From an uncultured Eubacteriales bacterium (GTDB taxonomy: Bacteria; Bacillota; Clostridia; Christensenellales; CAG-138): 64,000 nt of DNA. This document shows positions 1-8,775 of this stretch, piece by piece (the stretch's first letter is position 1; every line of letters starts with the position of its first letter). Both the position numbers and the translations under genes were made by a program. The DNA is taken from assembly GCA_900546845.1 (NCBI GenBank), contig UREK01000001.1:197770-261769 (forward strand). The letters are read 5' to 3'. The notes beneath the pieces are model-generated. The model made no database searches. It was not told where the DNA came from and saw only the letters and a list, made by a program, of their open reading frames with translations.

Positions 1-680
1 TTTGCGTAGTGGGAGAGCATGGCGCGGTTGGCTTCAAACTGCACCATGCGTACATCGCCGGTTTTTTCCGTCAGCGGCGGCACCCCGCGGGAGGCTGTGA
101 AGAGCAGCGCGTCGCAATCGAACAGCGCATCTTCCCCGCAGACGTACACCGGCGGGAGCGGCGCGTCTGAAACTGGAAGCACCTGGTTGAGCTCCATCTC
201 ATAGCGCGCGCACTGGGCTGCGTTCGGGTCAAAGATGCCGATGGAGGAAAGCTCCGTGCCGAGGAGCTTAAGCCCGGTGAGCACCGTGCCGCCCACATCG
301 CCCAGGCCGACGAGCATCACGCGCGGGCGCTTTTGCGGGGCGAGGAAGCGTGCGAGCACGTCGTAGCAGCGGGCAAATGCCGTGTTGAGCGCGCACGCGC
401 CCTCGCGCGCGAGGATCGCGCGTACCGGTTCCGGCAAGCGGGAAGGCCCCGGCCCCTGCGCCGCAGGGAGGGGCCGGAGCAGCGCGGAAGGGATCTCCGG
501 CCCGAACAGCTCGGCCTCCGCTTGCAGGGCAAAGACGCCCCGGCTCCCGCGCCCGCTGCGCATCAGCAAAATCACGAGGGGGGAAAACGGCTCCTCCACG
601 GGGGACGCGCTCTCCGGAAGCGTGCATCCCGCCTCGAACGGGAACAGGCACGCACCGCGGTATGCATAATATCGGCTCAT
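1..680 (-). CDS. Lactate dehydrogenase-like NAD-binding protein (partial, runs off the left edge)
   Basis: The reading frame opens at an ATG preceded by a strong AGGAGG and stays open to the window edge, so the 3' end is missing. About 226 residues are visible. The N-terminal ~115 residues are not recognisable. They are followed by a Rossmann nucleotide-binding stretch VMLVGLGDVGGTVLTGLKLL (about 122-141) and an acidic residue after the second strand (GIFD), as in NAD-dependent lactate/malate dehydrogenases. It starts 16 bp after the stop of the giant upstream gene and is probably co-transcribed with it. The substrate cannot be inferred because the catalytic half lies outside the window. It could be a non-catalytic dehydrogenase relative. 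Confidence 0.75.
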   Translation of the reverse strand, partial: MSRYYAYRGACLFPFEAGCTLPESASPVEEPFSPLVILLMRSGRGSRGVFALQAEAELFGPEIPSALLRPLPAAQGPGPSRLPEPVRAILAREGACALNTAFARCYDVLARFLAPQKRPRVMLVGLGDVGGTVLTGLKLLGTELSSIGIFDPNAAQCARYEMELNQVLPVSDAPLPPVYVCGEDALFDCDALLFTASRGVPPLTEKTGDVRMVQFEANRAMLSHYA

Positions 681-696
681 AGGCCCTCCTTCGGTT

Positions 697-3600
697 TTAG
701 GTTTCCTCCATGCGGCCCAGCCGCTGAAACAGGGCCATATCGTCTGCCAGGCAGGCGGAAGCGAACGCACCCGGGTCGTACTGCATGTGCATCCCCTTGT
801 CCGGCAGGCGCGGGCGGTAGAGCGCCTCAGGCAGGCGTTTGAGCGTGAGGGAGGTGTTGAGAAGCGCCTGGTGCCGCCGTTCAAGCACCGCGAGGATGTC
901 CATCGCGTTTTGCAGCGAGACGCGGGAAAAGTTGCGCAGCGCCGTTTCCGGAACGCCGTGCAGGTAACGTGGGCAGGCGTAGGGGAAGATCAGGTTCACG
1001 GAGGGCAGGAGGCCGCCCGTGCGTCGGTCCGCCTGCACACTGTCCCCGCCGAGGAACGGGTATTGCAGGCTTTCGGTGAACCAATAGCGCAGGTTCGGGA
1101 TGAAGTACTCGCAATCCACCGCGCGGCCCTGGAAGTCCATCAGATCCTTCCCGCGGCCGGAAAGCACGCCCACGATGATGCGGCGGATCTCCACATCCTC
1201 CTGCCGGAAGATGGGGTCGAGCATTTCGAGCCGGTAGCCGTTGTGCAGCAGGTCGTCCACCAGCAGCACCGGGCGGCGGAAGGATTTGAGTGTGCGCACC
1301 TGGTTCGCAAGGGAGGAATACCCCGGATACTCGGTGATGGTGAAGCCTGTGATGCCCGCATCAAACACCTTGTCCGCATGCAGCGTTTTGGTAACGACGT
1401 TGGGGACAACCTCGCCGGAAAGGATCTTGCCATAGGGCACGCACATGTCCGCCCCCAGCCCTTCGCCGGGCGCAAGGCGCTCTACCCCGGCTGCGGCGCG
1501 CACGCGGTGGACGAGCGCCTGGTTTAAAAGCTCTGTGTTGAAGCAGAGCAGGAGGGCCCCCGGGAACATGGCGGCGATGGCGCGGCGCAGCGCCGGGCGC
1601 GCGGCATAGACCACATCCCGCACGGCGTCATCATCATGCAGCGGCGGCTTGATACGCTCGAGTGCGTCCTGCACGAGCACGAGCGGCGCGCGCATATCCA
1701 CGATAAGGATATCTTCCTGCCCGTGGACGGGCAGGAACCCCATCTGCTCAAGCGTAGGACGCAGCGGGTCGTTTTCCCGGGAGACGTAGAGCGCGGAGGT
1801 ACAATCCCCGGAGAGCGCGCGGGCGAGCAGCTCCGTCACGAGCAGCAGAAGCCCTTCGCGGATGGCCGCGTCCTCCAGCCGCACTTCTTCGATGAGCAGC
1901 ACCCGGCCGGCGGCTTCCAGGCGCACGGCTTCGGCGGCTGCCCGGCCGTTGAGCGCGGCGTAAAGGCCGGAAACGTGCAGCGTGCGCCCAAGGGCATAGC
2001 CGAGCGGGCGCGCTTGATCCCGGCGGCGCAGGAGGGCGGCAGAGGGCCGTTCCAGCTCCGCGAGGCGCGCATCAAGTTCCGGGCAGCCCGTGGGCGGGCC
2101 GCCGGGGCGCCAGCTTTCGAAATAAAGCTCGCGCAGGGCGATGATGTGCTTGAGCTGCGGAGAGCGCAGGTAAAGCCCGCGGGAATAGATGAACTCCTGC
2201 ACGACGGGGTCGAGCAGCATGGAAATGTCGAGATTTTTGTCGATGTATTCCCGGATGCGGGAGGAGCTCACGCTCTCATAATATGCGGGCAGGGAAAGCA
2301 GGATGAGCTTCCCGCGGATCACATCCGAAAGCGGGCGCACGGCGACGCTCTCCGCGCTTTCATCCCGCACGAAGACGATGTGGTTGTAGCCCGCCGCGCC
2401 GCCGGGCAGCCCGGCGCGGTACGCGGAGGCGTTGCGGATCACGTCGCTCCCCGCGACGAGGAAAAGCTCCCGCTCCGGGAAGAGCGATGCAAGGCGCGCC
2501 AAATCGTCCGGCACGGCGAGGTTCACCGGGATGTCATCCGGAAAAAGGAACACATCCGCAAAGTCCGCGACGGACATGCTGACGATCTGCCGCCGGAGCA
2601 GGCGTGGGAGCGTGCGCTTGCTCCAGGAGAATTCATCCACCGCCAGGTAGACCTCGAAGCCGCGCGCGCGGATCTCCCGCACGATGCGCTTATGCCCGGC
2701 GGAGAACGGATCGAATGTGCCGGGGAAGAAGGCGGCGGGGCGCAGCGGCGGGAACTCGAACGGGCCGAAGGCGACCTCGCATTCGGTCACAAAGCGGTAA
2801 AGGTGGTTGAGCATCGCCGCCTGGTTATAGAAGTCAAGCCGCCCTTCCCGCGGTTCCGCAAGGAGGGTGCGCAGCTTCTTGACCACGCCCGGGAAGCAGG
2901 CGCGCCGCGCCGCGAGCGGCACATAGTTGTTGTAGAAGAAATCGCGGCACAGAACGCCGAGCGCGGTGGAGTGGATCGTCGCGTCATAATGGGCGACGCC
3001 TGTGAGCAGCAGGCCGAGGATGCGTTCCGCGTCCTTTGGATCGAACGCGTCCCCCGCGTCGATGGCGACGGTATAAAGGATCACGCTGAAAGTGCGGATG
3101 GCGGCGCAGGAAGCCTGCACGTTCGCGCTGCGCAGGAGCGCCTCGAGCATGTCCATACATTCGTCGAACTCCTTTTGCGGCAGGCGGCAGATGAGCCGCC
3201 CCACGCAGGGGGAGATGAAGCGCGCGACCTCGCTCTGCCCGGTTTCGAGCTCCCGCAGCAGGTCGATGACGATCTCGTTGCACTGATCTACGGAAAGATA
3301 CTTTGCTATGCGCACGAGGCTCTTCCCCGCGTGTTCGCGCACGGGAAGGTGCTCGCTGACGCAGAGCAGGTTGGAAAGATGCATGGCGATGTGGAACGCG
3401 TCCGTGCGGCTTGCGGCCGCATGGGCCGAAAGCGCGTCGATTTGTACGAGCTTGACCGTCCAATGCACGGCGTTTTTGAGGTTGCTCAGATAAAGTTCGG
3501 AAATGTCTAGCGCGGGCGGCTCAGGCGCGCCGGGGCAAAGGACGGCGCGCACATGCCCGCAGAGGTAGGCGACGGCGGGCTCGGGCGCGCCGGGGAGCGC

Positions 3601-5433
3601 ATCGAGCGCCGCAGCGGCCTCCGCGCGCAGCGCGGGGAATGCGGAATACTTGAGCAAGCAGCGCAGCGCGCCGATGCGCTCCCGCGCCTCCAGCGCGGCA
3701 AGCGCGCTTTTGAGCATGCCGAGCAGCGCGGCATGTTCCTCCTGTGTGAACAGCGAAAACGGCACGTGGGAAAGCGTATCCACCAGCACGAAGCGGTCGT
3801 TCCCCTCGGCAGAGAGGATCCGGCGGTAAAGCGGAAGTAGGTAATGCCGCGCCTCGGCCGGGTCGACGCAGAGGAACAGGCTTTCCGCAACGGTCTTGAG
3901 CGAATTGGAGATGCGCTGCGCGTGCTTGGGGGAGATCTTGTGATCCGGATGAAGGCAAAGGGCGATGTAATGTTCCCAAAGATCCGTGGATTCCTGCAAA
4001 AGCGCCATCATCGCAGGCGCCATGGCGGTGGGCGGCGCGCCCTCGGGCAGCTCCTTGCGATAGCGCGGGCCGCTGTTTGCGAGGATCTGACCGAGGATGC
4101 GCCCGGCGTTGCGGCGCACGTCGCCTTCCCGGTGCATCAGCAGCTCGTAGAGGAACGCGAGCAGATGGAGCTTGTGCTCCCGGGTCATATAGGTGCTGTA
4201 TTCCTCAAACAGTTGCAGATACGTGCGGATGCGGTGCAGGTTCTTTTCGCTGCGCGCTTGCTCCAGCAGCTCCGCGAAGGAAGCGCTGCTGCCGAGCATG
4301 CGCATGAGGAGCACGTTGTTGCGGAACGTGAGGTTCGTGAGGGAAGCCGCGTTTTCCGCGGGCGTGAGCAGCGCCGGGTCCACGGCAGTAGGGAGGAGAA
4401 GCGCGTCCCCGGAAAGCTCCGAAGGCACACCGCAGCTCAGGAGGAAGCGCTCAAAATCGCGCAGCTTGGCGTACACCGTGCGGTAGCGGCGGCCCTTTTC
4501 CTCCGTCATGTCCGCAAGTTTGCCGAAGATCACGCTGTAAGCCTCCGAGAGGGAATAGATCGAGACGCGTTCGCGGCCTTCTGCGTCCCGCACGCCGCGC
4601 ACGCGGAAGTCCGCATAGATGAGCAGCAACGATTCGAGCTGGAGGTTTTCAAACTCAAGATCCCACGTGGAATGGTTGGCCGCGATGTGGGCGATGGCGG
4701 GCATGCCGCCGCGCGTGAGCCAATCCCAGGTGTAATAATAATGCAGATAGGGGACGCGCCGGGCGTCCTTGCCGCGGCAGCCGAACTTGCCGGCGTCGTG
4801 GCTGAGCGCAGCCGCACTCACGAGCGCAACGTCCACCGGAAGCCCGGCCTTTGCGGCCATGCGCGCCGCGTGCACGGCAACGTTGTGCACGCCGATGGTG
4901 TGGGAAGCCGGGTCGAACGGCATGATCTCCCGGCCGATGCGCAGGAGCGCGACGAAGCGGGCGGCGCAGACGGCGGTGCGGAACGCGGCGTATTCCTCCC
5001 GGATGAGGCTTTCGGCTTCTTCCTCCGGGGTGAGCACGTAAAGGTCAGTCAAGGGATCGAACGGGCAATGCTCCCGCTCGCGCGCGAGCAGCCAGGTGAA
5101 CACCGTGAGGAAGAATTCAAGCGCCTGCGCCTGCGGCTGTGCGGGCGGGGTAAAGCGCGCGTCCGGGAACATCCGGTCCGCCAGATAGGCGTAGATATAC
5201 GGCAGCCAGCCGCCGTCCGGCGCGGGAGAGAGCGCTTCCATCACGGGCAGGCACAGCGAGAGCACCTCTTGCGCCATGGCGCGCGCGCCGGGCTCCCGGC
5301 GATGCAGCGCGGCGGGAAAGGCAGCGGCGCCGAGCGCTTCCCGGAGTGCGCGCCGGGAAAGGCCTACGTGCGCGGCATAGCGGCCATAGAGCGTATCGAA
5401 GAGCGGCTTATAATATCCCTGCAAATCGTTCAT
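697..5433 (-). CDS. Giant HD / HEAT-repeat / nucleotidyltransferase / phosphoribosyltransferase-like protein
   Basis: 1578 residues with several domains. Residues ~175-330 hold an HD-type phosphohydrolase-like region (SHDAGKFG near 211, later ANHSTWDLE). Residues ~390-880 are alpha-helical HEAT/ARM-like repeats. Residues ~897-1080 form a cytidylyltransferase/NMN adenylyltransferase-type fold with FFPGTFDPFSAGH (the xxGH nucleotide-binding motif) and a distal SSSRIREYI equivalent to the ISxTxxR motif. Residues ~1090-1240 resemble a GNAT-like domain. Near 1387 the C-terminal part has VLLVDDLLHNG, like the PRPP loop of phosphoribosyltransferases. The start is the only well-placed ATG. The combination, with nadE 1.2 kb away, suggests NAD or nucleotide salvage, but substrate and reaction are unknown. 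No transmembrane segments are evident. It is probably transcribed with the downstream dehydrogenase-like gene. Confidence 0.8.
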   Translation of the reverse strand: MNDLQGYYKPLFDTLYGRYAAHVGLSRRALREALGAAAFPAALHRREPGARAMAQEVLSLCLPVMEALSPAPDGGWLPYIYAYLADRMFPDARFTPPAQPQAQALEFFLTVFTWLLAREREHCPFDPLTDLYVLTPEEEAESLIREEYAAFRTAVCAARFVALLRIGREIMPFDPASHTIGVHNVAVHAARMAAKAGLPVDVALVSAAALSHDAGKFGCRGKDARRVPYLHYYYTWDWLTRGGMPAIAHIAANHSTWDLEFENLQLESLLLIYADFRVRGVRDAEGRERVSIYSLSEAYSVIFGKLADMTEEKGRRYRTVYAKLRDFERFLLSCGVPSELSGDALLLPTAVDPALLTPAENAASLTNLTFRNNVLLMRMLGSSASFAELLEQARSEKNLHRIRTYLQLFEEYSTYMTREHKLHLLAFLYELLMHREGDVRRNAGRILGQILANSGPRYRKELPEGAPPTAMAPAMMALLQESTDLWEHYIALCLHPDHKISPKHAQRISNSLKTVAESLFLCVDPAEARHYLLPLYRRILSAEGNDRFVLVDTLSHVPFSLFTQEEHAALLGMLKSALAALEARERIGALRCLLKYSAFPALRAEAAAALDALPGAPEPAVAYLCGHVRAVLCPGAPEPPALDISELYLSNLKNAVHWTVKLVQIDALSAHAAASRTDAFHIAMHLSNLLCVSEHLPVREHAGKSLVRIAKYLSVDQCNEIVIDLLRELETGQSEVARFISPCVGRLICRLPQKEFDECMDMLEALLRSANVQASCAAIRTFSVILYTVAIDAGDAFDPKDAERILGLLLTGVAHYDATIHSTALGVLCRDFFYNNYVPLAARRACFPGVVKKLRTLLAEPREGRLDFYNQAAMLNHLYRFVTECEVAFGPFEFPPLRPAAFFPGTFDPFSAGHKRIVREIRARGFEVYLAVDEFSWSKRTLPRLLRRQIVSMSVADFADVFLFPDDIPVNLAVPDDLARLASLFPERELFLVAGSDVIRNASAYRAGLPGGAAGYNHIVFVRDESAESVAVRPLSDVIRGKLILLSLPAYYESVSSSRIREYIDKNLDISMLLDPVVQEFIYSRGLYLRSPQLKHIIALRELYFESWRPGGPPTGCPELDARLAELERPSAALLRRRDQARPLGYALGRTLHVSGLYAALNGRAAAEAVRLEAAGRVLLIEEVRLEDAAIREGLLLLVTELLARALSGDCTSALYVSRENDPLRPTLEQMGFLPVHGQEDILIVDMRAPLVLVQDALERIKPPLHDDDAVRDVVYAARPALRRAIAAMFPGALLLCFNTELLNQALVHRVRAAAGVERLAPGEGLGADMCVPYGKILSGEVVPNVVTKTLHADKVFDAGITGFTITEYPGYSSLANQVRTLKSFRRPVLLVDDLLHNGYRLEMLDPIFRQEDVEIRRIIVGVLSGRGKDLMDFQGRAVDCEYFIPNLRYWFTESLQYPFLGGDSVQADRRTGGLLPSVNLIFPYACPRYLHGVPETALRNFSRVSLQNAMDILAVLERRHQALLNTSLTLKRLPEALYRPRLPDKGMHMQYDPGAFASACLADDMALFQRLGRMEET

Positions 5434-5494
5434 GCGGTTCCCCTAATGTTACGAATTTATCATTCCATACTAATTATATCAAAAAACGAGCATG

Positions 5495-5523
5495 GAAAAA
5501 AGGGGCGGATGCTCCGCCCCTTT
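5495..5523 (-). terminator. Terminator copy distal to the repeat element behind merR
   Basis: Hairpin with stem GGGGCGGA/TCCGCCCC (5502-5520), followed on the minus strand by six T residues. It is nearly identical to the hairpin at 5725-5743. The two copies bracket the repeat element at 5524-5720. Confidence 0.8.
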
Positions 5524-5720
5524 CAGCTTGTCAAAAAGTCTCTCTGGGATTGTCAAGGGCCGCAGCCCTTGACTTATGATCGTGAGCAGCGACCTGTGCG
5601 GTGCGAGCGAAAAGCCTTGCGGCGCAAGGCTTTCTTTACACGGAGCGCTGACCGCGCCATAGGCGCAAGCGCGATGTGAATACCTTAATAAAGTGGCATC
5701 TGCCACTTTATTGACAGCCG
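5524..5720 (+). repeat. Structured intergenic repeat, copy 1 (197 bp), between duplicated terminators
   Basis: Same family as copies at 8587-8775, 11694-11800 and 17792-17980. It begins CAGCTTGTCAAAAAG and ends TTGACAGCCG (weak inverted termini). Internal hairpins occur at TCAAGGGC/GCCCTTGA, AGCCTTGC/GCAAGGCT and GCGCC/GGCGC. A terminal 12-bp hairpin has stem AATAAAGTGGCA and loop TC. No ORF is visible. It lies downstream of merR on the minus strand. The flanks are direct copies of one terminator, 5500-5526 and 5723-5750, differing by one loop base and one T. Confidence 0.85.
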
Positions 5721-5750
5721 GAAAGGGGCGGATGTTCCGCCCCTTTTCAG
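5721..5750 (-). terminator. Terminator copy immediately after merR
   Basis: Hairpin GGGGCGGA/TCCGCCCC (5725-5743) 12 bp after the merR stop on the minus strand. Only three T residues follow before the repeat element begins, so its tail looks interrupted. The intact T-run is found at the distal copy (5495-5523). Confidence 0.7.
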
Positions 5751-5754
5751 GCCA

Positions 5755-6519
5755 TTATAAGCATTCTGTATAACATTTCACCGCGTCCCGCAGGAACTGC
5801 GCGCAGCCCGGCAGTTCCCTGTCGTAATAGGCGGTAAAGCGCGCATCCGCAGCGTAAAGCTCCGCGATGCCCGCATGTTGCCTCGGGTCATAGCGCGGGA
5901 TGGTGTAGCCGAGCCATTCCCGGTGCATCGCGGCGATCTTCTGGCCTTGTGGGCCATCCGGCGCAGCCTGCATGCGCACGGCCTCCGCGAGCGCCGCGCG
6001 GATATTTTCTTCGAGCACCGCCCAGGCCGCATGCCGCTCTGCGCTCATGCCGAGCAGCGCGGCGTTAGCCGCGTCCACCGCGCCGCTGCCATAGGCCGCA
6101 CGCGCCTCTGCACCATATTTTTCTTCGTTTTTGCGTACCAGATCGCGCTTGAAGGCTTCAAATTTTTCCGAATCGTTCATCGTATTCTCCCCTTTCCGGT
6201 CGTCCAACGTTTTTTGTACCGTCAGGATCAGCGCGTCGATCCGCGCCCGCTGCCGGGTCAGCTCTGCAAGGTGGCTCTGCAGCGCCGCCGTCTCGCTGAA
6301 CCCCGGGCTGTCGAGGATGCGTTTGATCTCTGCGAGAGGGAAGCCCAGCTCCCGGAAAAACAGGATCTGCTGGAGCCGGTCCACCGCGCCCGCGCCATAA
6401 AAACGATAGCCGGCTTCGTTGAGACGCGTGGGCTTCAAAAGCCCGGTTTCGTCATACCAGCGCAGCGTGCGCGGGCTGACGCCCGCAAGCTCCGCGAGCC
6501 CCTTCACCGTGTATTCCAT
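5755..6519 (-). CDS. MerR-family transcriptional regulator with TipAS-type effector domain
   Basis: 254 residues. Residues 1-70 are a MerR winged helix: YTVKGLAELAGVSPRTLRWYDETGLLKPTR, then GYRFYG. A dimerisation helix follows (~75-115), then a C-terminal TipAS-like antibiotic-recognition domain (~125-254) of the type that binds thiopeptides or other drugs in Streptomyces TipA and Bacillus Mta. An AGGAGGAG precedes the ATG. The promoter directly upstream (6544-6574) has the 19-bp spacer and central dyad typical of MerR operators, so autoregulation is very likely. The ligand is unknown. No drug pump is adjacent, so the regulon may be elsewhere. Confidence 0.9.
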   Translation of the reverse strand: MEYTVKGLAELAGVSPRTLRWYDETGLLKPTRLNEAGYRFYGAGAVDRLQQILFFRELGFPLAEIKRILDSPGFSETAALQSHLAELTRQRARIDALILTVQKTLDDRKGENTMNDSEKFEAFKRDLVRKNEEKYGAEARAAYGSGAVDAANAALLGMSAERHAAWAVLEENIRAALAEAVRMQAAPDGPQGQKIAAMHREWLGYTIPRYDPRQHAGIAELYAADARFTAYYDRELPGCAQFLRDAVKCYTECL

Positions 6520-6543
6520 GGCATTCTCCTCCTGACATAACCG

Positions 6544-6574
6544 AGTATAAGGGTTGCCGTTACGGCAAGGTCAA
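6544..6574 (-). promoter_or_regulatory. MerR-type promoter/operator of the merR-TipAS gene
   Basis: On the minus strand TTGACC (-35, 6569-6574) and TATACT (-10, 6544-6549) are separated by exactly 19 bp. The spacer carries the perfect dyad TTGCCG-TAA-CGGCAA. Over-long spacers with a central palindrome are the hallmark of promoters that MerR proteins untwist. The gene start lies 25 bp downstream. Confidence 0.85.
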
Positions 6575-6582
6575 GGCCTTTT

Positions 6583-6612
6583 TAAAGAAATCGCCCCGCT
6601 TTTTTGCGGGGC
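6583..6612 (-). terminator. Terminator of nadE
   Basis: Stem GCCCCGC/GCGGGGC with a six-base loop begins 9 bp after the nadE stop (read on the minus strand), followed by GATTTCTTT. It separates nadE from the merR promoter. Confidence 0.75.
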
Positions 6613-6620
6613 GCAAAGCG

Positions 6621-8522
6621 CTAGTTTTGTTCCGCCCAGGCGAGCCAGAGCGCGGCGGAAGCGTCGCTCGGCATGCGCCAATCCCCGCGGGGGGAGAGCG
6701 TGACCGAGCCGATCTTCGGCCCATCCGGCAGGCAGGAGCGCTTGAACTGCTGCTGGAAGAAGCGGCGGTAGAAATTCTTGAGCCACTTGCGGATGGTTTC
6801 CCCGTCATATTCCTCCGAAAAGGCGGCTTCCGCCAAACGCAGGATCTTTTCCGGCGGGAAGGCCCAGCGCAGCATGTAATACAGGAAAAAGTCGTGCAGC
6901 GCATAGGGGCCGACAAGGTCCTCCGTGACCTGGCTGATCTCGCCGCCCTTTGCGGGCAGAAGCTCCGGGCTTACGGGCGTGTCGAGCACGTCGAGGAGCG
7001 TCGCGCGCAGGGCGTCTTCCGCCGTGTCCGCAGCATAGCGTACCAGATGGCGCACGAGCGTTTTTGGCACGGAGGCGTTTACGCCGTACATGGACATATG
7101 GTCGCCGTTGTAGGTCGCCCAGCCGAGCGCGAGCTCTGAAAGGTCGCCCGTGCCGATGACGAGGCCGTTCACCTGGTTTGCGATGTCCATGAGCACCTGG
7201 GTGCGCTCCCGCGCCTGGCAGTTTTCAAAGGTGGTATCCTGCCGGGCCGGGTCGTGCCCAATGTCCCGGAAATGCTGCTCCACGGCGGCGGTGATGTCAA
7301 TCTCCCGCAGCGTCGCGCCGAGCGCTTCCGCGAGCCGGTGCGCGTTTGTGCGGGTGCGGCGCGTTGTGCCGAAGCAGGGCATGGTGACGGCAACGAGGTT
7401 TTCCCGCGGCAGGGATAGAAGCGCGAGCGCGCGGGCGGCCGCGAGCAGCGCCAGCGTGGAATCCAGCCCGCCGGATACGCCGATGACGCCATGCGCGCAG
7501 TGCGCGGCCCGCATGCGTGCCGCAAGGCCCGCCGCCTGCATGTGGAGGATCAGTTCGCAGCGCTCTGCCCGCTCGCCGCCGCCTTCCGGCACAAAGGGAT
7601 AGGCGGGGACGCGGGAAAGCGCAGAGAGGCGCGGCTCCATATCGAACAGGATGGTTTGGCAGATTCCCCGCCGCTGCGGATAGGTCGTCATGCGGCGGCG
7701 TTCGGAAGCGAGACGCTGCACGTCCAGCTCCGCGGCGCAAAGCCCTTGTGCGAACGGGGCGCGCTCGGCGAGCAGCGCCCCGTTTTGCGCGATGAGGCTG
7801 TGGCCGGAAAAGACCATGTCCGTCGTGGATTCGCCCGTGCCTGCATCGGCATAGAGATACCCGCAGACGAGCCTGCCGGACTGGGCGCGCACGAGCGTGC
7901 GCCGGTATTCCGCCTTGCCGATGACCTCGTCGCTCGCCGAAAGGTTTGCGATGACCGCCGCCCCCTCGCGGCAGAGCAGCCCGGAAGGCGCATCCGGCAC
8001 CCAAAGATCCTCGCAGATCTCCACGCCGAGCGTGAAGGCCGGGAGCGCCTCACAGGCGAACAGCAGGTGCGGCGAGAGCGGCACGGGATACCCGAAGGGC
8101 GCAACGGTTTCGGAAAGCTCCGCGCCGGAGGCGAAATGCCGCTGCTCGTAAAACTCGCCGTAATTGGGGATGTGTGTTTTCGGTACGAGGCCGAGGAGCT
8201 TTCCCTTGTGGCACACGGCGGCGCAGTTATAGAGTTTGTTGCCGGAGGGGAAGGGGAGCCCGGGCAGGAGCAGCAGGTCGAGCGCCGCGGTTTCCTCCAG
8301 GATACGCGCGAGCGCGCGAAGCGCGCCTTCGAGCAGCGTTTGCTGCAAAAACAGGTCGCCGCAGGTATAGCCCGTGACGCAAAGCTCCGGCAGCGCAAGC
8401 AGGCGAATGCCCGCGGCGTCCGCCTCCCGCGCAAGCGCGATGATCCGCGCCGCGTTATAATCGCAATCCGCAACGCGGATTGCGGGCGTGGCGGCAGCAA
8501 CCTTCACAAATCCGTCTTTCAT
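6621..8522 (-). CDS. nadE: Glutamine-hydrolysing NAD+ synthetase
   Basis: 633 residues, the usual length of glutamine-dependent NadE. It converts deamido-NAD to NAD+ with ATP and glutamine, the last step of NAD synthesis, in the cytosol. Residues 1-270 are a nitrilase-type glutaminase with Glu in LPELCVTGYTCGD (~46), Lys in LVPKTHIPNYGEFYEQR (~115) and Cys in GVEICEDLWVP (~175). The C-terminal half is an N-type ATP pyrophosphatase with the SGGLDS P-loop (~350) and GTGDLSELALGW. An AGAAGGAG precedes the ATG. It lies downstream of purA-purB on the same strand but behind a terminator-flanked repeat, so it probably has its own promoter. Confidence 0.97.
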   Translation of the reverse strand: MKDGFVKVAAATPAIRVADCDYNAARIIALAREADAAGIRLLALPELCVTGYTCGDLFLQQTLLEGALRALARILEETAALDLLLLPGLPFPSGNKLYNCAAVCHKGKLLGLVPKTHIPNYGEFYEQRHFASGAELSETVAPFGYPVPLSPHLLFACEALPAFTLGVEICEDLWVPDAPSGLLCREGAAVIANLSASDEVIGKAEYRRTLVRAQSGRLVCGYLYADAGTGESTTDMVFSGHSLIAQNGALLAERAPFAQGLCAAELDVQRLASERRRMTTYPQRRGICQTILFDMEPRLSALSRVPAYPFVPEGGGERAERCELILHMQAAGLAARMRAAHCAHGVIGVSGGLDSTLALLAAARALALLSLPRENLVAVTMPCFGTTRRTRTNAHRLAEALGATLREIDITAAVEQHFRDIGHDPARQDTTFENCQARERTQVLMDIANQVNGLVIGTGDLSELALGWATYNGDHMSMYGVNASVPKTLVRHLVRYAADTAEDALRATLLDVLDTPVSPELLPAKGGEISQVTEDLVGPYALHDFFLYYMLRWAFPPEKILRLAEAAFSEEYDGETIRKWLKNFYRRFFQQQFKRSCLPDGPKIGSVTLSPRGDWRMPSDASAALWLAWAEQN

Positions 8523-8549
8523 GAAGAAAAACTCCTTCTCGTAAAATCA

Positions 8550-8586
8550 AAAGGCTGTGCCGGGACTCCCAGTCAGCCTCAGGATG
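8550..8586 (-). terminator. Distal terminator copy behind purB
   Basis: Hairpin of GGCTG...CAGCC with an inner CCGGG/CCCGG-like stem, followed on the minus strand by TTTTGATTTT. It is a near-identical direct copy of 8776-8811 (about 36 bp). The two copies bracket the repeat element. Confidence 0.75.
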
Positions 8587-8775
8587 CAAAAACTCCGGGG
8601 GTTCGGGGGCCGCAGCCACCGGGAGTTTGGTTCGGATTTGGCGACCAGCGCGCCAAATCCGCAAAAGCGCTTGCGGAGCAAGGCTTTCTTTGCATTTGGA
8701 GCCAGCCGCGCCGGAGGCGCAGGCGCCGAATGAGAGATTCCCGAGGAAGCGGCGCAGGCCGCTTCCTCGGTGCAG
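8587..8775 (+). repeat. Structured intergenic repeat, copy 2 (divergent, 189 bp), between duplicated terminators
   Basis: It shares with copy 1 the central core AAAAGC..TTGCGG.GCAAGGC, TTTCTTT.CA, GGAGC...CCGCGCC..AGGCGCA.GCGC in the same order. The outer hairpins are replaced by unrelated ones: AAACTCC/GGGAGTTT, GGATTTGGCG/CGCCAAATCC and, in the terminal position, a 12-bp stem CCGAGGAAGCGG (8741-8770). It keeps the same architecture and the same orientation relative to the upstream minus-strand gene. No ORF of its own. Confidence 0.75.

Noticed and set aside
1636..3510. Long plus-strand open frame (624 codons) opposite the giant gene
   Set aside because: Arginine/histidine/glutamate-rich translation, no ribosome site, no recognisable domain. 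It is the antisense shadow of a GC-rich coding region.
3844..5679. 611-codon plus-strand open frame
   Set aside because: Same low-complexity shadow pattern; runs through a repeat element and the giant gene's start.
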